Origin: an uncultured Saprospiraceae bacterium
GTDB lineage: Bacteria > Bacteroidota > Bacteroidia > Chitinophagales > Saprospiraceae
Assembly: GCA_937951615.1 (NCBI GenBank)
Contig: CALFBH010000041.1
Coordinates: 1-64,000 of the forward strand
Reading direction: 5' to 3'
DNA: 64,000 nucleotides
The notes under the pieces: model-generated
Told to the model about the DNA's origin: nothing
The model's input: the letters and a program-made list of their open reading frames with translations, nothing else
Databases searched by the model: none
Translations under genes and position numbers: made by a program
Shown: one piece after another, positions 27,901 through 34,613 of the stretch
Layout of the letters: every line of letters starts with the position of its first letter
Position numbering within the stretch: position 1 is the stretch's first letter

Positions 27901-28386
27901 TTGGTGTCTTTCCGTTCTACGCCAGAAAAGAATACCGAAATTGCCCAAGCTGCCGCTTTATTATTAAAGGATGGAACCGTTCAATTTATAGACGATTGCG
28001 GACTTACGACTTCTGACCCTTCATCATTATATGTCGTCATTGAGCACCGAAATCATATCGGCGTTATGACCCCAAGCCCTATAGTTATATTCAATCGCGT
28101 ACTGACTTATGATTTCACAACAGATGATTCTTATAAAGACGCGACCAGCTACGGACAAAAAGAAATAAGTCCAGGTATCTGGACAATGCTTGTTGGCGAT
28201 GGCTCACAAGTAACAGATGCTGTTGGCTATGACATCAATGGCTCCGACAAAATTATATGGCAAAATGTCAATGGTGCATTTAGCGAATACATCCCTGCCG
28301 ATTATAATATGGACGGCGATGTAAATGGCGCAGATAAAATCATGTGGCTAGATAATAATGGGGCTTCCTCTCGTGTACCTAAATAG
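21988..28386 (+). CDS. Giant CotH/lamin-tail surface protein with VPK C-terminal module
   Basis: A 2132-residue exported protein (signal peptide ending about ALFSQ). In order: a chitobiase-C-like domain (30-105, IYYTLDGSAPSP); a CotH kinase-like domain (about 120-480, with KINLRYGSQDN, GLYNGMYHVHELPDESF and FFCWDMDRSMQ); a second chitobiase-like domain (485-570); four lamin-tail domains starting near 576, 737, 898 and 1068 (each with an INE(I/F)-type start); a concanavalin-like domain (1231-1460); an uncharacterised beta region to 1620; an Ig/PKD-like domain; two cadherin-like domains (from 1705 and 1803); and the shared module (1900-2132) ending SSRVPK. CotH domains phosphorylate secreted proteins in spores; the substrate here is unknown. 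The ATG at 21988 is preferred to a TTG four codons upstream. Confidence 0.87.
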   Translation: MRYIFSTLIVLCNVTIALFSQPVDNPVFNFERGFYNSPILVNIQTTSSAVSIYYTLDGSAPSPTNGTLYTMPIVIMNTTFVRAIAYTLTDTSEVVTHTYLYLDETLDAATNTLQKEALLDIPSLSIVTNNAITTSDPVAASAEFIYPNSSLNHQVNAGIRYPNGGAGNFYEKKTMRLYFKQEFGQEKLDFNLFNPSPYGIASTQEFDKINLRYGSQDNIVGWAQIPPTVFLRNRWGFDTQLEMGWNAPHGNYMHVYLNGLYNGMYHVHELPDESFQEEYRGGNKEEYDVIKNGEVVEGSDTTWYYASDLLGAGDYDGFSTYVDVENFIDYHLLSWYQGNTDWPQNNWYMSRRRANGEKFQFFCWDMDRSMQVDSTNNVSYSAGFNISLLMQHPDFALLMQDRIYKHFFCNGILTPEKSTERFVSRVNEIKKGVIAETARWEDAPSSEIPSQASWLNNVDWYLNSYFPQRTQIVLEQLIDADYYSTISPVGFSQTGGSVFPGFQLTLFNPNGLGTIYYTSDGTDPRLPGGGIAPSAQIYTGSFSLPSAVATVWARVLIGTTWSPACPATFYFPQDYENLVFNEIHYHPNDSLPLNSDDFEFIELKNIGTTSIDLTGTAFSDGIQFTFKEQHIQPDDFIVLAKDSIAFLQKYNFAPDGQYKGKLSNGGESIALSDPLGNLIDSVLYNDKIPWDTLADGHGPSLEFINSDFDNSFPASWKHSIQDAGTPGAENTIRCTNMTSNLIINEFNYTYNTLYKSLEAEDWIEIYNAGAYPVDMSNWIIQDQDISYVIPPGTVLGTGQYQIFAEDLFMFNRAHPSINAIGPTAMGLSKRGETLSLLDANSCPVDGVIYGVSSPWDSTKYSTLSLFNPALNNTEAASWSTSGNYGGTPGKENIFPCNNTTEGIIINEINYKSAENPNPGDWIELHNTNTNAIDISGWEFHDFSSFYTIPNGTIIPPLGYHVLVNNIDSFSNIFPSVSNFSGNLGYGLDGDGELIGLFNQHRCLIDSVYYNDAPPWNIEPDGNGATLALISPDLNNNLPGSWVASDQGNATYGTPGAANNISDPCVPPNPLIVINEICYAPAINTSGDWLELYNRSEYAADLSRWMLQYGNTSYTFPIGTIIPANDFLILVQSGTAFNSQFAGINNYLSIPTLDLSNTGEKLMLYSAQSCLVDVVHYLNTTPWPFNINGQIPSISLIYPYSDNNNPNNWMLSENTSTPAAPNSIICRPGNIISSSALWLKADAGITSAGSSPGDGSIVDGWDDQSGNNINASQTIPLQMPVYYENIINGHPVLRWDGVDDWYKINDIAGILSGEATFFTVVEPFAALDNGYYLSTNTGGYNRIKFGHNPAGELIYDDDVTSLSSENYENKKTIIACNITPDVRVEAYINGKTSIPWTVNMVSTGADRASIGQEFDGAGGDSETSNHWKGDLAEILIYDRMLSENERKTIETYLAIKYGITIAVENHLYYDHEQYAHNIAGLGSDITQCLEQYNSMSVHEEAIVRMQAGNHFSQGDYLVWGHDGIAPSTTTSQLPNTSLKALARSWRITETGDAGTVSVSFDLTGLGLDLSDVNNFALLIDGDDGNFSNAYTHYTGRNIDNNIVTFNDVDFKDDDWFTLAVQQQSCPINNFALPTNACYLTPSTFLPDVVIPGAIYEWSFEQGLPSYISNSNATTVWNDVNTSTVTLTITYAHCQDVITKTINVDICNELPIAQNDTYGTLEDIPLVSNVMINDSDPDNQNIFLDTTAVSPTQYGSLNILPNGSFTYTPRQNFYGIDSFTYIICDDGTPIFCDSAMVSINISPINDAPVAYSDTAYVYENEFIEGNLLDNDMDPENNELIMGGNPTTYPENGSVVLQNDGTFYYFPVEDYVGIDSFSYLVCDMASPSACTQGTAFMIIEEGCVSADLKVWLEGAYIDTLNEMKTALNTTLQILPGQFPNTTPAGQPYYIPPWNYPGMEGIDFSIYPPDVVDWVLVSFRSTPEKNTEIAQAAALLLKDGTVQFIDDCGLTTSDPSSLYVVIEHRNHIGVMTPSPIVIFNRVLTYDFTTDDSYKDATSYGQKEISPGIWTMLVGDGSQVTDAVGYDINGSDKIIWQNVNGAFSEYIPADYNMDGDVNGADKIMWLDNNGASSRVPK
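27685..28383 (+). other. VPK C-terminal module, copy 2 (233 residues)
   Basis: Begins CVSADLKVWLEGAYID and ends DNNGASSRVPK. It contains VVDWVLVSFRS, NTEIAQAAALLLKDG, VVIEHRNHIGVMTP, SYKDATSYGQKE and the paired loops GYDINGSDKIIW and DYNMDGDVNGADKIMW. It is closest to copy 1 in the last 70 residues. Confidence 0.87.
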
Positions 28387-28405
28387 AAAAAAAGTGGTAC
28401 TTTGA

Positions 28406-28582
28406 CAGCTCTTATATCAATTGGATGGCAGGCAACTTATCCGCCCAATAAATCGCAGTTTGCAATCAACCGGTCAACAGCAAATCGCATTGACCAAGGA
28501 TCAATTTGAAGCTGGATTATTTTATGCTACGTTGAGGGTGGATGGTTCTGTTGTGGCTAGGCGGGTGATTGCTTTGAATTAA
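28406..28582 (+). pseudogene. Relic of a T9SS type A sorting domain
   Basis: Twenty nt after the CotH gene stop, in another frame, 58 codons read LLYQLDGRQLIRPINRSLQ through IALTKDQFEAGLFYATLRV to VARRVIALN and a stop. This is the second half of a type A T9SS tail (compare GVYYLEIDV in the gene at 8406). An in-frame TGA (28403-28405) precedes it and there is no start codon, so it is not expressed on its own. Rejoining it to the CotH gene would require a frameshift and loss of its present stop. It may be the former tail of this gene or of a deleted neighbour. Confidence 0.75.
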
Positions 28583-28637
28583 TTTGGTGATTGGTTGATT
28601 AGTAATTAGTCTATCCATAAATCGAGGCACTAGATAT

Positions 28638-29315
28638 TTAGCGTTTAGTTGCTTTTTGCATCCATTTTTTTAGGAAATAAATCACGATGCCGCAATAGGG
28701 ATTAAATTCATTTTTGGTATTGCGATTTGACCAGTTTTTGAGTTCTTTATTAAGCTGACTAGCCTTCCAATCACCTTTGGGATTCAGGGCTTTCAGACGA
28801 TTAACAGCTATATCCAATTGTGCTTTTCTCCTGTTGACTAGGTTCTGCATATTGAGATTCAGCACTTTGTTTAACTGGTCATTAACTTCCTGATGGTCTG
28901 ATTTTATTTTTCCATTTGAACTGTAAGCAATGTACTGTTCTATATTTTCAGACGATGGATTCAGCAGCATGGAGAGTGGTTCATTGCCCTTGCTTTTATC
29001 GCAGTGCAATAGCTTTTTAGGTTGTCCGGCATTCCCGTTACAAACACCAAGCATATTATTATAATCCAATGTTTTCTCTGAAGTGGTATCTTCAGGATTT
29101 TGCGCTTCGAAGTGTTCAATTTCTATCTTATATTTCTGTAGATTTTTGTTCCATGTCTCACTGATTCTCCCCATACAATAAGCGCAGATTGCGCCCTGTT
29201 CTGCAAGTAAAGTTTTACGAATGTCTTCCTTGTTACACCCGTCATAATTTGCGCTTGGCGTACTTTTATACTCCGTTAAAGATTTGGGCGGTCTGCCCTT
29301 TTCGATATGTTTCAT
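28638..29315 (-). CDS. ptuB: Septu-type HNH nuclease PtuB
   Basis: A 225-residue protein of the family annotated as retron-system or Septu HNH endonuclease (TIGR02646-like). The zinc-finger HNH core shows CAYC (44-47), KIEIEHFEAQ with His68, the asparagines in DYNNMLGVCNG (84-94) and HCDKSKGN (104-111). The C-terminal third is helical. It starts 3 nt after the stop of the ATPase gene, as in known PtuA-PtuB pairs, where the two form a complex that degrades DNA when phage defence is triggered. No reverse transcriptase or retron RNA is found next to it, which points to Septu rather than a retron. Confidence 0.87.
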   Translation of the reverse strand: MKHIEKGRPPKSLTEYKSTPSANYDGCNKEDIRKTLLAEQGAICAYCMGRISETWNKNLQKYKIEIEHFEAQNPEDTTSEKTLDYNNMLGVCNGNAGQPKKLLHCDKSKGNEPLSMLLNPSSENIEQYIAYSSNGKIKSDHQEVNDQLNKVLNLNMQNLVNRRKAQLDIAVNRLKALNPKGDWKASQLNKELKNWSNRNTKNEFNPYCGIVIYFLKKWMQKATKR

Positions 29316-29318
29316 GGA

Positions 29319-30587
29319 TTATGAATTGAACTCCAGATAAGTATTTGCACGTTGTACTTCTGGGTCGTCATCGCCCAATAAGTCCTTGATTTCTGTCATT
29401 AATTTTTTAGCTGCACCATTTGCCTTTTCATCATCAATTAAGTCGTACAACTTATCAAGTTTTTCCTGAATTTGTGGCAGCCGCTCTTCTACACCAAAGA
29501 TATTATACAAGATATTATTGGCATCTCTACCATACGAATGTGGTGTATTTTCTACAATTTTAAAGTCCTCAATGATTTTTATGTTTTCCCGCTTTACATT
29601 GCTGATGACCTGTGGGGAATGTGTGGTCATAAAGAACTGAATATTGGGAAATGTGCCGGTCAATGCTGGAATGATGTTGCGCTGCCAGGATGGATGTAGG
29701 TGGGCTTCTATTTCATCAATCAATACGACTCCATAGCCTTGATTGGTATCTTTAAGACCTGGGTTAGCAATAGATAGACGAGAGGCAATATCTGCTACGT
29801 ATAGGATGATTTGTTTTTCTCCATCGGAGAGTTGATTGAGGTTGATGTGTTTATTATTTTTTTTGATGGTCAGAGGACTCAGATACGTATCATCTTGTTC
29901 TTCCTCTCCTGTAATCCCAGAAAAATCAGAGTTTGGAAAATGACCAAAGAATCGTTCAATGGCAGCACGTACCGGATGTAATTTTGGATTGATATAATCG
30001 AGATTTCTGGTTTTTACTTTGATGCGATTTTCTTCATTTTCTTCGTTGATGAACCAATTGGTAAAAGTTTCAAAATCATTACTTGAACTAAAACTGGTCT
30101 TATATATTTGTGTCCTTTCATCTTCATGAGGAGGAAACAATGAGAAAACTTGTTTATCATTTTCAATCTGATTCTGATTCAACCTAAAATATCTGATTAA
30201 TGGAACTGGATATTTACTATCTTGAATTAATACTTCTGTAAGTTTCTTGTAAATTGGTTTGTCTGCTGGAAGATTAAAACTACCATTAGTAAATACTTTT
30301 AATTCAAACTGATGCTCGTTCCGATTTTCTAATTTAAAATCTAAGAAAAATTTTAGTCGGCTACCTTTAATTCCATTGGTAATATTAAATTTAGAGAAAG
30401 TTAAATTTTCACCAATGTGGTAACCGAGAATAATAAAATGATTCAACAACACTCCCAAAGCATCCAAAATAGAAGACTTCCCTGCCCCATTTCTACCCAC
30501 AAACACATTCAATTGCGGATCAAGCTCAATGGTGTGCTCACCTTTAAAGCCTCGAAAATTTTCTAATATTATTTTCTCAATTTTCAT
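29319..30587 (-). CDS. ptuA: Septu-type ATPase PtuA
   Basis: A 422-residue ABC/SMC-like ATPase of the AAA_21/OLD-related group. Walker A is GRNGAGKSSI (31-40), the signature motif is LSDGEKQII (253-261), Walker B is VVLIDEIEAHLHP (287-299) and the switch histidine is in TTHSPQ (321-326). The start MKIEKIILENFRGFKG is standard for the group. It is the first gene of a two-gene operon with the HNH partner. In characterised Septu systems the ATPase assembles into a ring-like complex with PtuB and senses nucleotide or phage signals. All catalytic motifs look intact. Confidence 0.88.
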   Translation of the reverse strand: MKIEKIILENFRGFKGEHTIELDPQLNVFVGRNGAGKSSILDALGVLLNHFIILGYHIGENLTFSKFNITNGIKGSRLKFFLDFKLENRNEHQFELKVFTNGSFNLPADKPIYKKLTEVLIQDSKYPVPLIRYFRLNQNQIENDKQVFSLFPPHEDERTQIYKTSFSSSNDFETFTNWFINEENEENRIKVKTRNLDYINPKLHPVRAAIERFFGHFPNSDFSGITGEEEQDDTYLSPLTIKKNNKHINLNQLSDGEKQIILYVADIASRLSIANPGLKDTNQGYGVVLIDEIEAHLHPSWQRNIIPALTGTFPNIQFFMTTHSPQVISNVKRENIKIIEDFKIVENTPHSYGRDANNILYNIFGVEERLPQIQEKLDKLYDLIDDEKANGAAKKLMTEIKDLLGDDDPEVQRANTYLEFNS

Positions 30588-30689
30588 TTATAAATATTCA
30601 ATTAACCGCTTGTTTTTTACACATAGAGTTGATTCCGATAGCTATGCAGGACTACGCTTTTGCGAACAGTAACGTATATTTCACAAAAG

Positions 30690-30709
30690 CGGTGGGTTTC
30701 AACCCACCG
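30690..30709. repeat. Perfect short hairpin between the ptu operon and the acyl-CoA synthetase gene
   Basis: CGGTGGGTT-TC-AACCCACCG, 9-bp perfect stem. It has no U tract and sits 87 nt beyond the synthetase stop. It may still help end that transcript or be a short dispersed repeat. The rest of 30588-30796 holds nothing further that I can support. Confidence 0.7.
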
Positions 30710-30796
30710 TGTATATCGAATTTCGGCAGTCATTTATTTAAAATCAATCACTCCACCGTGTTTTATTCATGTCAAAAATACAAATAAATCTGGAGA

Positions 30797-32281
30797 TTAG
30801 CTGTTTTGAAACTGCTGCACCAGCACTTTCTTAGTCACCTTACCCAGCGTATTGCGTGGCAACTCCTCCTGAATCATAAAGCGACGAGGAACTTTATAAT
30901 GCGGCAGTTTGGTTTTTAGCCAGTTTTTTAACGCTTCAAAATCAACTTGGGCTTCGCTGCAAATTAGGCTTGCTGCGATGACTTGTCCCCATTCTTCATC
31001 TGGAATGCCGACGACTGCACATTCTTTAATATCGGGATGTGTCCGTAGGGCTTCTTCGATTTCCAGGGCTGATATTTTGTAGCCGCCCGACTTGATAATA
31101 TCTACAGAATTTCTGCCTAGTATTTTGTAGCTGCCTTCATTATATATTGCCATATCGCCTGTCTTGAACCAGTCCTTTGCGAAAGCTTCTTTTGTCGCTT
31201 CTGGTCTCTTCCAGTATTCTTGAAAAACGCTGTTGCCTTTGATCTGGATTTCTCCTTGTTCACCGACAGGCACTTCTTTATTTTCCGTATCGACCAGTTG
31301 CAAACTGACGCCTGGCAGTGGCAAACCGACATGCCCGGGACGCCGTTCTCCTGCATAGGAATTGGACAAAGCCATACCGATTTCTGTCATGCCATAACGT
31401 TCCAGCAAAGTATGTCCGCTGATGTTTTTCCATTTTTCTAAGACTGAAACGGGTAAAGCTGCCGAGCCGGAAACCATTAATCGCATATTGGCGAAAGCCG
31501 CCGACATCCCTGCCTGCTCTGCTGAGTTTGCTTGTTCCCAAAAGGCAATGAGTTTGAAATAAATCGTCGGGACAGCCATAAATAAAGTCAGTCGCTCCGA
31601 CTGGAAAATATCCCAGACTTTTGTGGCTTCAAATTTATTGAGAAATTCACAACAAGCGCCTGACCACAAAGCACAAGTCATCACATTGATGATGCCGTGG
31701 ACATGGTGCAAAGGAAGTATATTCAAAATATAATCGTCCTGATGCCATGCCCATGCTTTGGTTAAGGTGGTGATTTGTGCTTCTATATTTGCGTGGGTCG
31801 TGACCACACCTTTTGGCTTCCCTGTGGTTCCACTCGTGTATAAAATCATGGCAGACCTTTCCAGGCTAATGCCAGGCAAAGCTTTCTTTGGAAAGGTTTT
31901 TATCTGTTCAATATTCAGCAATCGGATGCCTCGTTTTTCTGCAAGTGGTTTCAGCATATCCTCATATTCTGAGCTAACAATTAGCACCTCTGCTTCTGTA
32001 TCTTCAATGACATATTGCAAGGCTTCCAGCGGATGTTGTACACAAAGTGGCACTGCAATCCCACCTGCCTGCCATAGCCCCCATTGTGTGGCCACATAAT
32101 CAAATCCGGGCGGTATCATAAAGGCAATGCGGGCTTCCTTAAGATCTTCCTTTTTATCCAGCAGACAGGAAGCTACCGCTGCAGAGGCAGCTAATAATTG
32201 CTCGTAAGTATAAGATGCGCTGCCTGAAATAATGGCTTTTCTTTTAGCCCACTGACGGGCTTGTTCTAGTAAATTAATCAA
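30797..32281 (-). CDS. Malonyl-CoA synthetase-like acyl-CoA ligase (MatB/ACSF3 type)
   Basis: A 494-residue adenylate-forming enzyme that joins a dicarboxylic or fatty acid to CoA with ATP. The P-loop-like motif is MILYTSGTTGKPKGVV. ILPLHHVHGIINVMTCALWSGA, the run LMVSGSAALPVSVLEKWKN and LLERYGMTEIGMALSNSY are strikingly close to human ACSF3 and bacterial MatB, which use malonate or methylmalonate. The hinge and C-domain follow: WFKTGDMA, SGGYKISALEIE and the catalytic Lys in NTLGKVTKK. No partner decarboxylase is adjacent. The promoter region upstream (32282 onward) is shared with the divergent outer-membrane protein gene. Confidence 0.87.
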   Translation of the reverse strand: MINLLEQARQWAKRKAIISGSASYTYEQLLAASAAVASCLLDKKEDLKEARIAFMIPPGFDYVATQWGLWQAGGIAVPLCVQHPLEALQYVIEDTEAEVLIVSSEYEDMLKPLAEKRGIRLLNIEQIKTFPKKALPGISLERSAMILYTSGTTGKPKGVVTTHANIEAQITTLTKAWAWHQDDYILNILPLHHVHGIINVMTCALWSGACCEFLNKFEATKVWDIFQSERLTLFMAVPTIYFKLIAFWEQANSAEQAGMSAAFANMRLMVSGSAALPVSVLEKWKNISGHTLLERYGMTEIGMALSNSYAGERRPGHVGLPLPGVSLQLVDTENKEVPVGEQGEIQIKGNSVFQEYWKRPEATKEAFAKDWFKTGDMAIYNEGSYKILGRNSVDIIKSGGYKISALEIEEALRTHPDIKECAVVGIPDEEWGQVIAASLICSEAQVDFEALKNWLKTKLPHYKVPRRFMIQEELPRNTLGKVTKKVLVQQFQNS

Positions 32282-32511
32282 TTGATATTCGTTTTGATGA
32301 AATGACTTCCGAAATATATCTTTTTTGATGAAACAAATATAAAAATCACTTGACTTTAAACCATTTCACGGATATTCAGGCATTAAAATATATAATTCTA
32401 GTGCCTTATGCAAGGCTTAAAAATACGTAAAAACAAGCAACAAAATTCTAAAAATCAAATAGATATGCACAAAAACAACAACCTCAAAAGTCCGATCACA
32501 TTAAAATAATA
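32282..32511. other. Divergent regulatory interval, no gene
   Basis: A/T-rich spacer between the synthetase and the outer-membrane protein gene. It includes TCTAGTGCCTTATGCAAGG near 32397, similar to the end of the palindrome at 19921. No coding potential is seen. Confidence 0.4.
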
Positions 32512-32543
32512 TTTGCTTTATGTTTTGAAAATTTATACTTTTG
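32512..32543 (+). promoter_or_regulatory. Bacteroidota promoter for the outer-membrane protein
   Basis: TTTG (32512-32515), 20 nt, then TACTTTTG (32536-32543): an exact consensus match. The leader is about 95 nt, long enough for post-transcriptional control. This is one of the three best promoters in the window. Confidence 0.75.
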
Positions 32544-32644
32544 TGCCGCAAGCATAACAACCAAAGGCTATATCTGCCGCAAATAAATCCCACGACCTAA
32601 CAAGAGGTTACGTATTTTTCAACTTTATAACTATAATAAAACTT

Positions 32645-33211
32645 ATGATCAAGTATTTTTCAAGTGCTGTATTGGCATTATTAATTTGCAATATGGCTTT
32701 CGCCCAAAACACCGTTATCAAAGTAAACCCACTGAGTTTAATTCTTTTGACAGCAAATGTTGCTGCCGAACATGCAGTAAGCAGCAAAATGTCTGTACAA
32801 TTAGGTGCTTCCTTTGGAGGCTTTAAACTGGGTGACGGCGATAATAAAACCAGTTACACTGGACTAAGTGCTGTACCTGAAGTTAGATTTTATCTGACTA
32901 AAAGTGACGCTCCTAAAGGTTTCTTTGTTGGACCTTATGGTGTCGTTCGTTCTTATACGACAAAACAAACTGTTACTGATTTTAATGGTGACACTTACGA
33001 AGCCAAGCAAAAATTAAATGTTTTTGGAGGTGGATTAAATACTGGCTACCAGTTTTTATTTGACAGTGGTTTTGTACTAGACCTCTTTGCAGGTCCTTGT
33101 TATGGAAGTACTACAAGTAAAGTCATTACTGGCTCAGAAGAAGATATAGACCCTGGAAGTTTTTCAGGGATTAGTGTTCGTGCAGGACTCGCACTGGGCT
33201 GGTCTTTCTAA
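32645..33211 (+). CDS. Outer-membrane beta-barrel protein, DUF3575-like
   Basis: A 188-residue protein with a signal peptide (MIKYFSSAVLALLICNMAFAQ). The mature part alternates hydrophobic and polar residues, with glycine-rich turns and aromatic strand ends, as expected for an eight-stranded barrel. The opening VIKVNPLSLILLTANVAAEH and later VPEVRFYLTK and GFFVGPYGVV match the DUF3575 group. The last residue is Phe (LALGWSF), the usual barrel-assembly signal. Function is unknown; such proteins are often abundant. The consensus promoter and the strong terminator suggest a highly expressed single-gene unit. Confidence 0.85.
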   Translation: MIKYFSSAVLALLICNMAFAQNTVIKVNPLSLILLTANVAAEHAVSSKMSVQLGASFGGFKLGDGDNKTSYTGLSAVPEVRFYLTKSDAPKGFFVGPYGVVRSYTTKQTVTDFNGDTYEAKQKLNVFGGGLNTGYQFLFDSGFVLDLFAGPCYGSTTSKVITGSEEDIDPGSFSGISVRAGLALGWSF

Positions 33212-33232
33212 AAGACTTTAGTATATAAATTT

Positions 33233-34402
33233 TCAAGCGGCAATTCTTTCAATAGAATTGTCGCTTGTTTTTTGCTCCCCTTTCATCACACGCATGACCT
33301 CATTGTGTAAAACCTTTGCACTCGTCTCCCAGGAATACATCTTTCGAATATGACTGGCAATAGTTTCCAAATGCTCTGTAGCTGGTGGATGTTCCAGATT
33401 ATGGAGTATTCTTTTTTTGAGCTGTTGCAAATCATCAGATGGGATGTGGTTGTCACCAAAAAAACTGAAGTCCTGCATGGCGGTTGCCTTGGCACAAATG
33501 GTATTGATGCCCAGCACCGCAGCCTCTAAGGGCGGAATCCCAAATCCTTCCGCTTTGGATGGATAGACAAATAAATCTGCCGCACGATATAAGTCCAGTA
33601 AGGCTTCATCACTTAGCCCTTTCAGCCAGTGGAAATGCGTTTTTTCATTGGGATACAAATGCTTAATGTCACTCAATAAGGCAGGATTATTCAGCGTATC
33701 ATTGCCTACAAAAACCAAGTCAACTCCTGCTGCACTCAGATTGAGTTCGCGCCAGGCTTTTAATAATAAAGCGTGATTTTTCCGAGGCTCTAAGCGACTG
33801 ACATACAGGACATATTTATTCAAACCGTAGCGTTTTTGCACAAAATCAGTTGCCTGTTTTTTATCATAATCTAATAGAAATTTGTCCATTGGCGCATTGG
33901 GCGTTACGGCGATGCTTTCTATCGGGATCTTATAATCTCTGGCAATTGCCTGTCGTGAATACTCGGAAACTGTTAGTCGGATATCGCTTTGCTGTAAAGC
34001 TTTTTTGAATAAAACATTCCGCTGCAAGCGGTATTGCAGACTAAATGATTCTGGGAAGTCATTGAACAATACATCATGTGTCGTCACGATGTATTTACAA
34101 GGCTTCAGCCAAGGTGTCATGTATTGAAAATGAGCAAGATCTATATCGTTTGCACGAATAAGTGCTGGAAATTCCCGCAACCATAATTGTAACCTGGATT
34201 TGTTTTTCAAGGGTAGAAAACGTACATCAAACTGACCAAAGCAATCCATTATCGCTTCTTCATCATAGCCTGCAAAATATATCTCGTATTGCGCTCCATA
34301 ATTATTCAGCAAAGCAGTGTACAAACCTTTTAGGTAGGTGAGACTACCTTGTCCTTCGCCGCCAAAATTGCGGGCGTCTATCAGTAGTTTGATCTTTTTC
34401 AT
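33233..34402 (-). CDS. GT4 family glycosyltransferase
   Basis: A 389-residue GT-B enzyme for surface polysaccharide assembly. The N-domain begins MKKIKLLIDARNFGGEGQG; the donor-binding C-domain shows VLYVSRLEPRKNHALLLKAW, the loop FHWLKGLSDEALLDLYRAAD, and the catalytic EAEGFGIPPLEA-type motif (here KAEGFGIPPLEAAVLG). I start at 34402; the frame continues upstream but only through repeat DNA. It is the last gene of the minus-strand polysaccharide locus. Its final codons form one arm of a terminator stem. Donor and acceptor sugars cannot be inferred. Confidence 0.9.
   Translation of the reverse strand: MKKIKLLIDARNFGGEGQGSLTYLKGLYTALLNNYGAQYEIYFAGYDEEAIMDCFGQFDVRFLPLKNKSRLQLWLREFPALIRANDIDLAHFQYMTPWLKPCKYIVTTHDVLFNDFPESFSLQYRLQRNVLFKKALQQSDIRLTVSEYSRQAIARDYKIPIESIAVTPNAPMDKFLLDYDKKQATDFVQKRYGLNKYVLYVSRLEPRKNHALLLKAWRELNLSAAGVDLVFVGNDTLNNPALLSDIKHLYPNEKTHFHWLKGLSDEALLDLYRAADLFVYPSKAEGFGIPPLEAAVLGINTICAKATAMQDFSFFGDNHIPSDDLQQLKKRILHNLEHPPATEHLETIASHIRKMYSWETSAKVLHNEVMRVMKGEQKTSDNSIERIAA
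33234..33273 (+). terminator. Intrinsic terminator overlapping the end of the convergent gene
   Basis: CAAGCGGCAATTCT (33234-33247) pairs with AGAATTGTCGCTTG (33254-33267) with one G-U pair, followed by TTTTTT. The stem lies inside the last codons of the minus-strand glycosyltransferase gene (stop at 33233-33235). Confidence 0.9.
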
Positions 34403-34464
34403 ATCCAAATTATACGTGCTTTTTAAGTTTAAGTTTAAGAATAAATTTAACTTGTAACAGTTTA

Positions 34465-34613
34465 GTCGATGGTCGATAGTCCATCGCTGTCTTGTCAATT
34501 CAACAATATTCCTGCTTTATAAGCTTTGCACGCATTTTGCAAAGCAAAATGAAATGCTGAAACGACCTGAATACTAAAAAACAGCCATCGACTATGGACT
34601 ATCGACCATCGAC
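34465..34613 (-). repeat. Dispersed 3'-end element, copy C, with inverted arms
   Basis: GTCGATGGTCGATAGTCCAT at 34465-34484 is repeated inverted at 34585-34613, enclosing about 100 nt that include AAATGCTGAAACGACCTGA, shared with copy B, and a small TTTTGCAAAGCAAAA palindrome. The inner 22 nt of the right arm encode the end of the wzy candidate (RSMVDSP and stop). It looks like a MITE-type element without a transposase. Confidence 0.85.

Noticed and set aside
28638-30587. Retron system
   Set aside because: The HNH family also occurs in retrons, but I found no reverse transcriptase or retron-like inverted RNA next to the pair.
34403-34498. N-terminal extension of the GT4 gene at 33233-34402
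   Set aside because: It overlaps the dispersed element and the Rossmann-like start begins at MKKIKLLIDARN.
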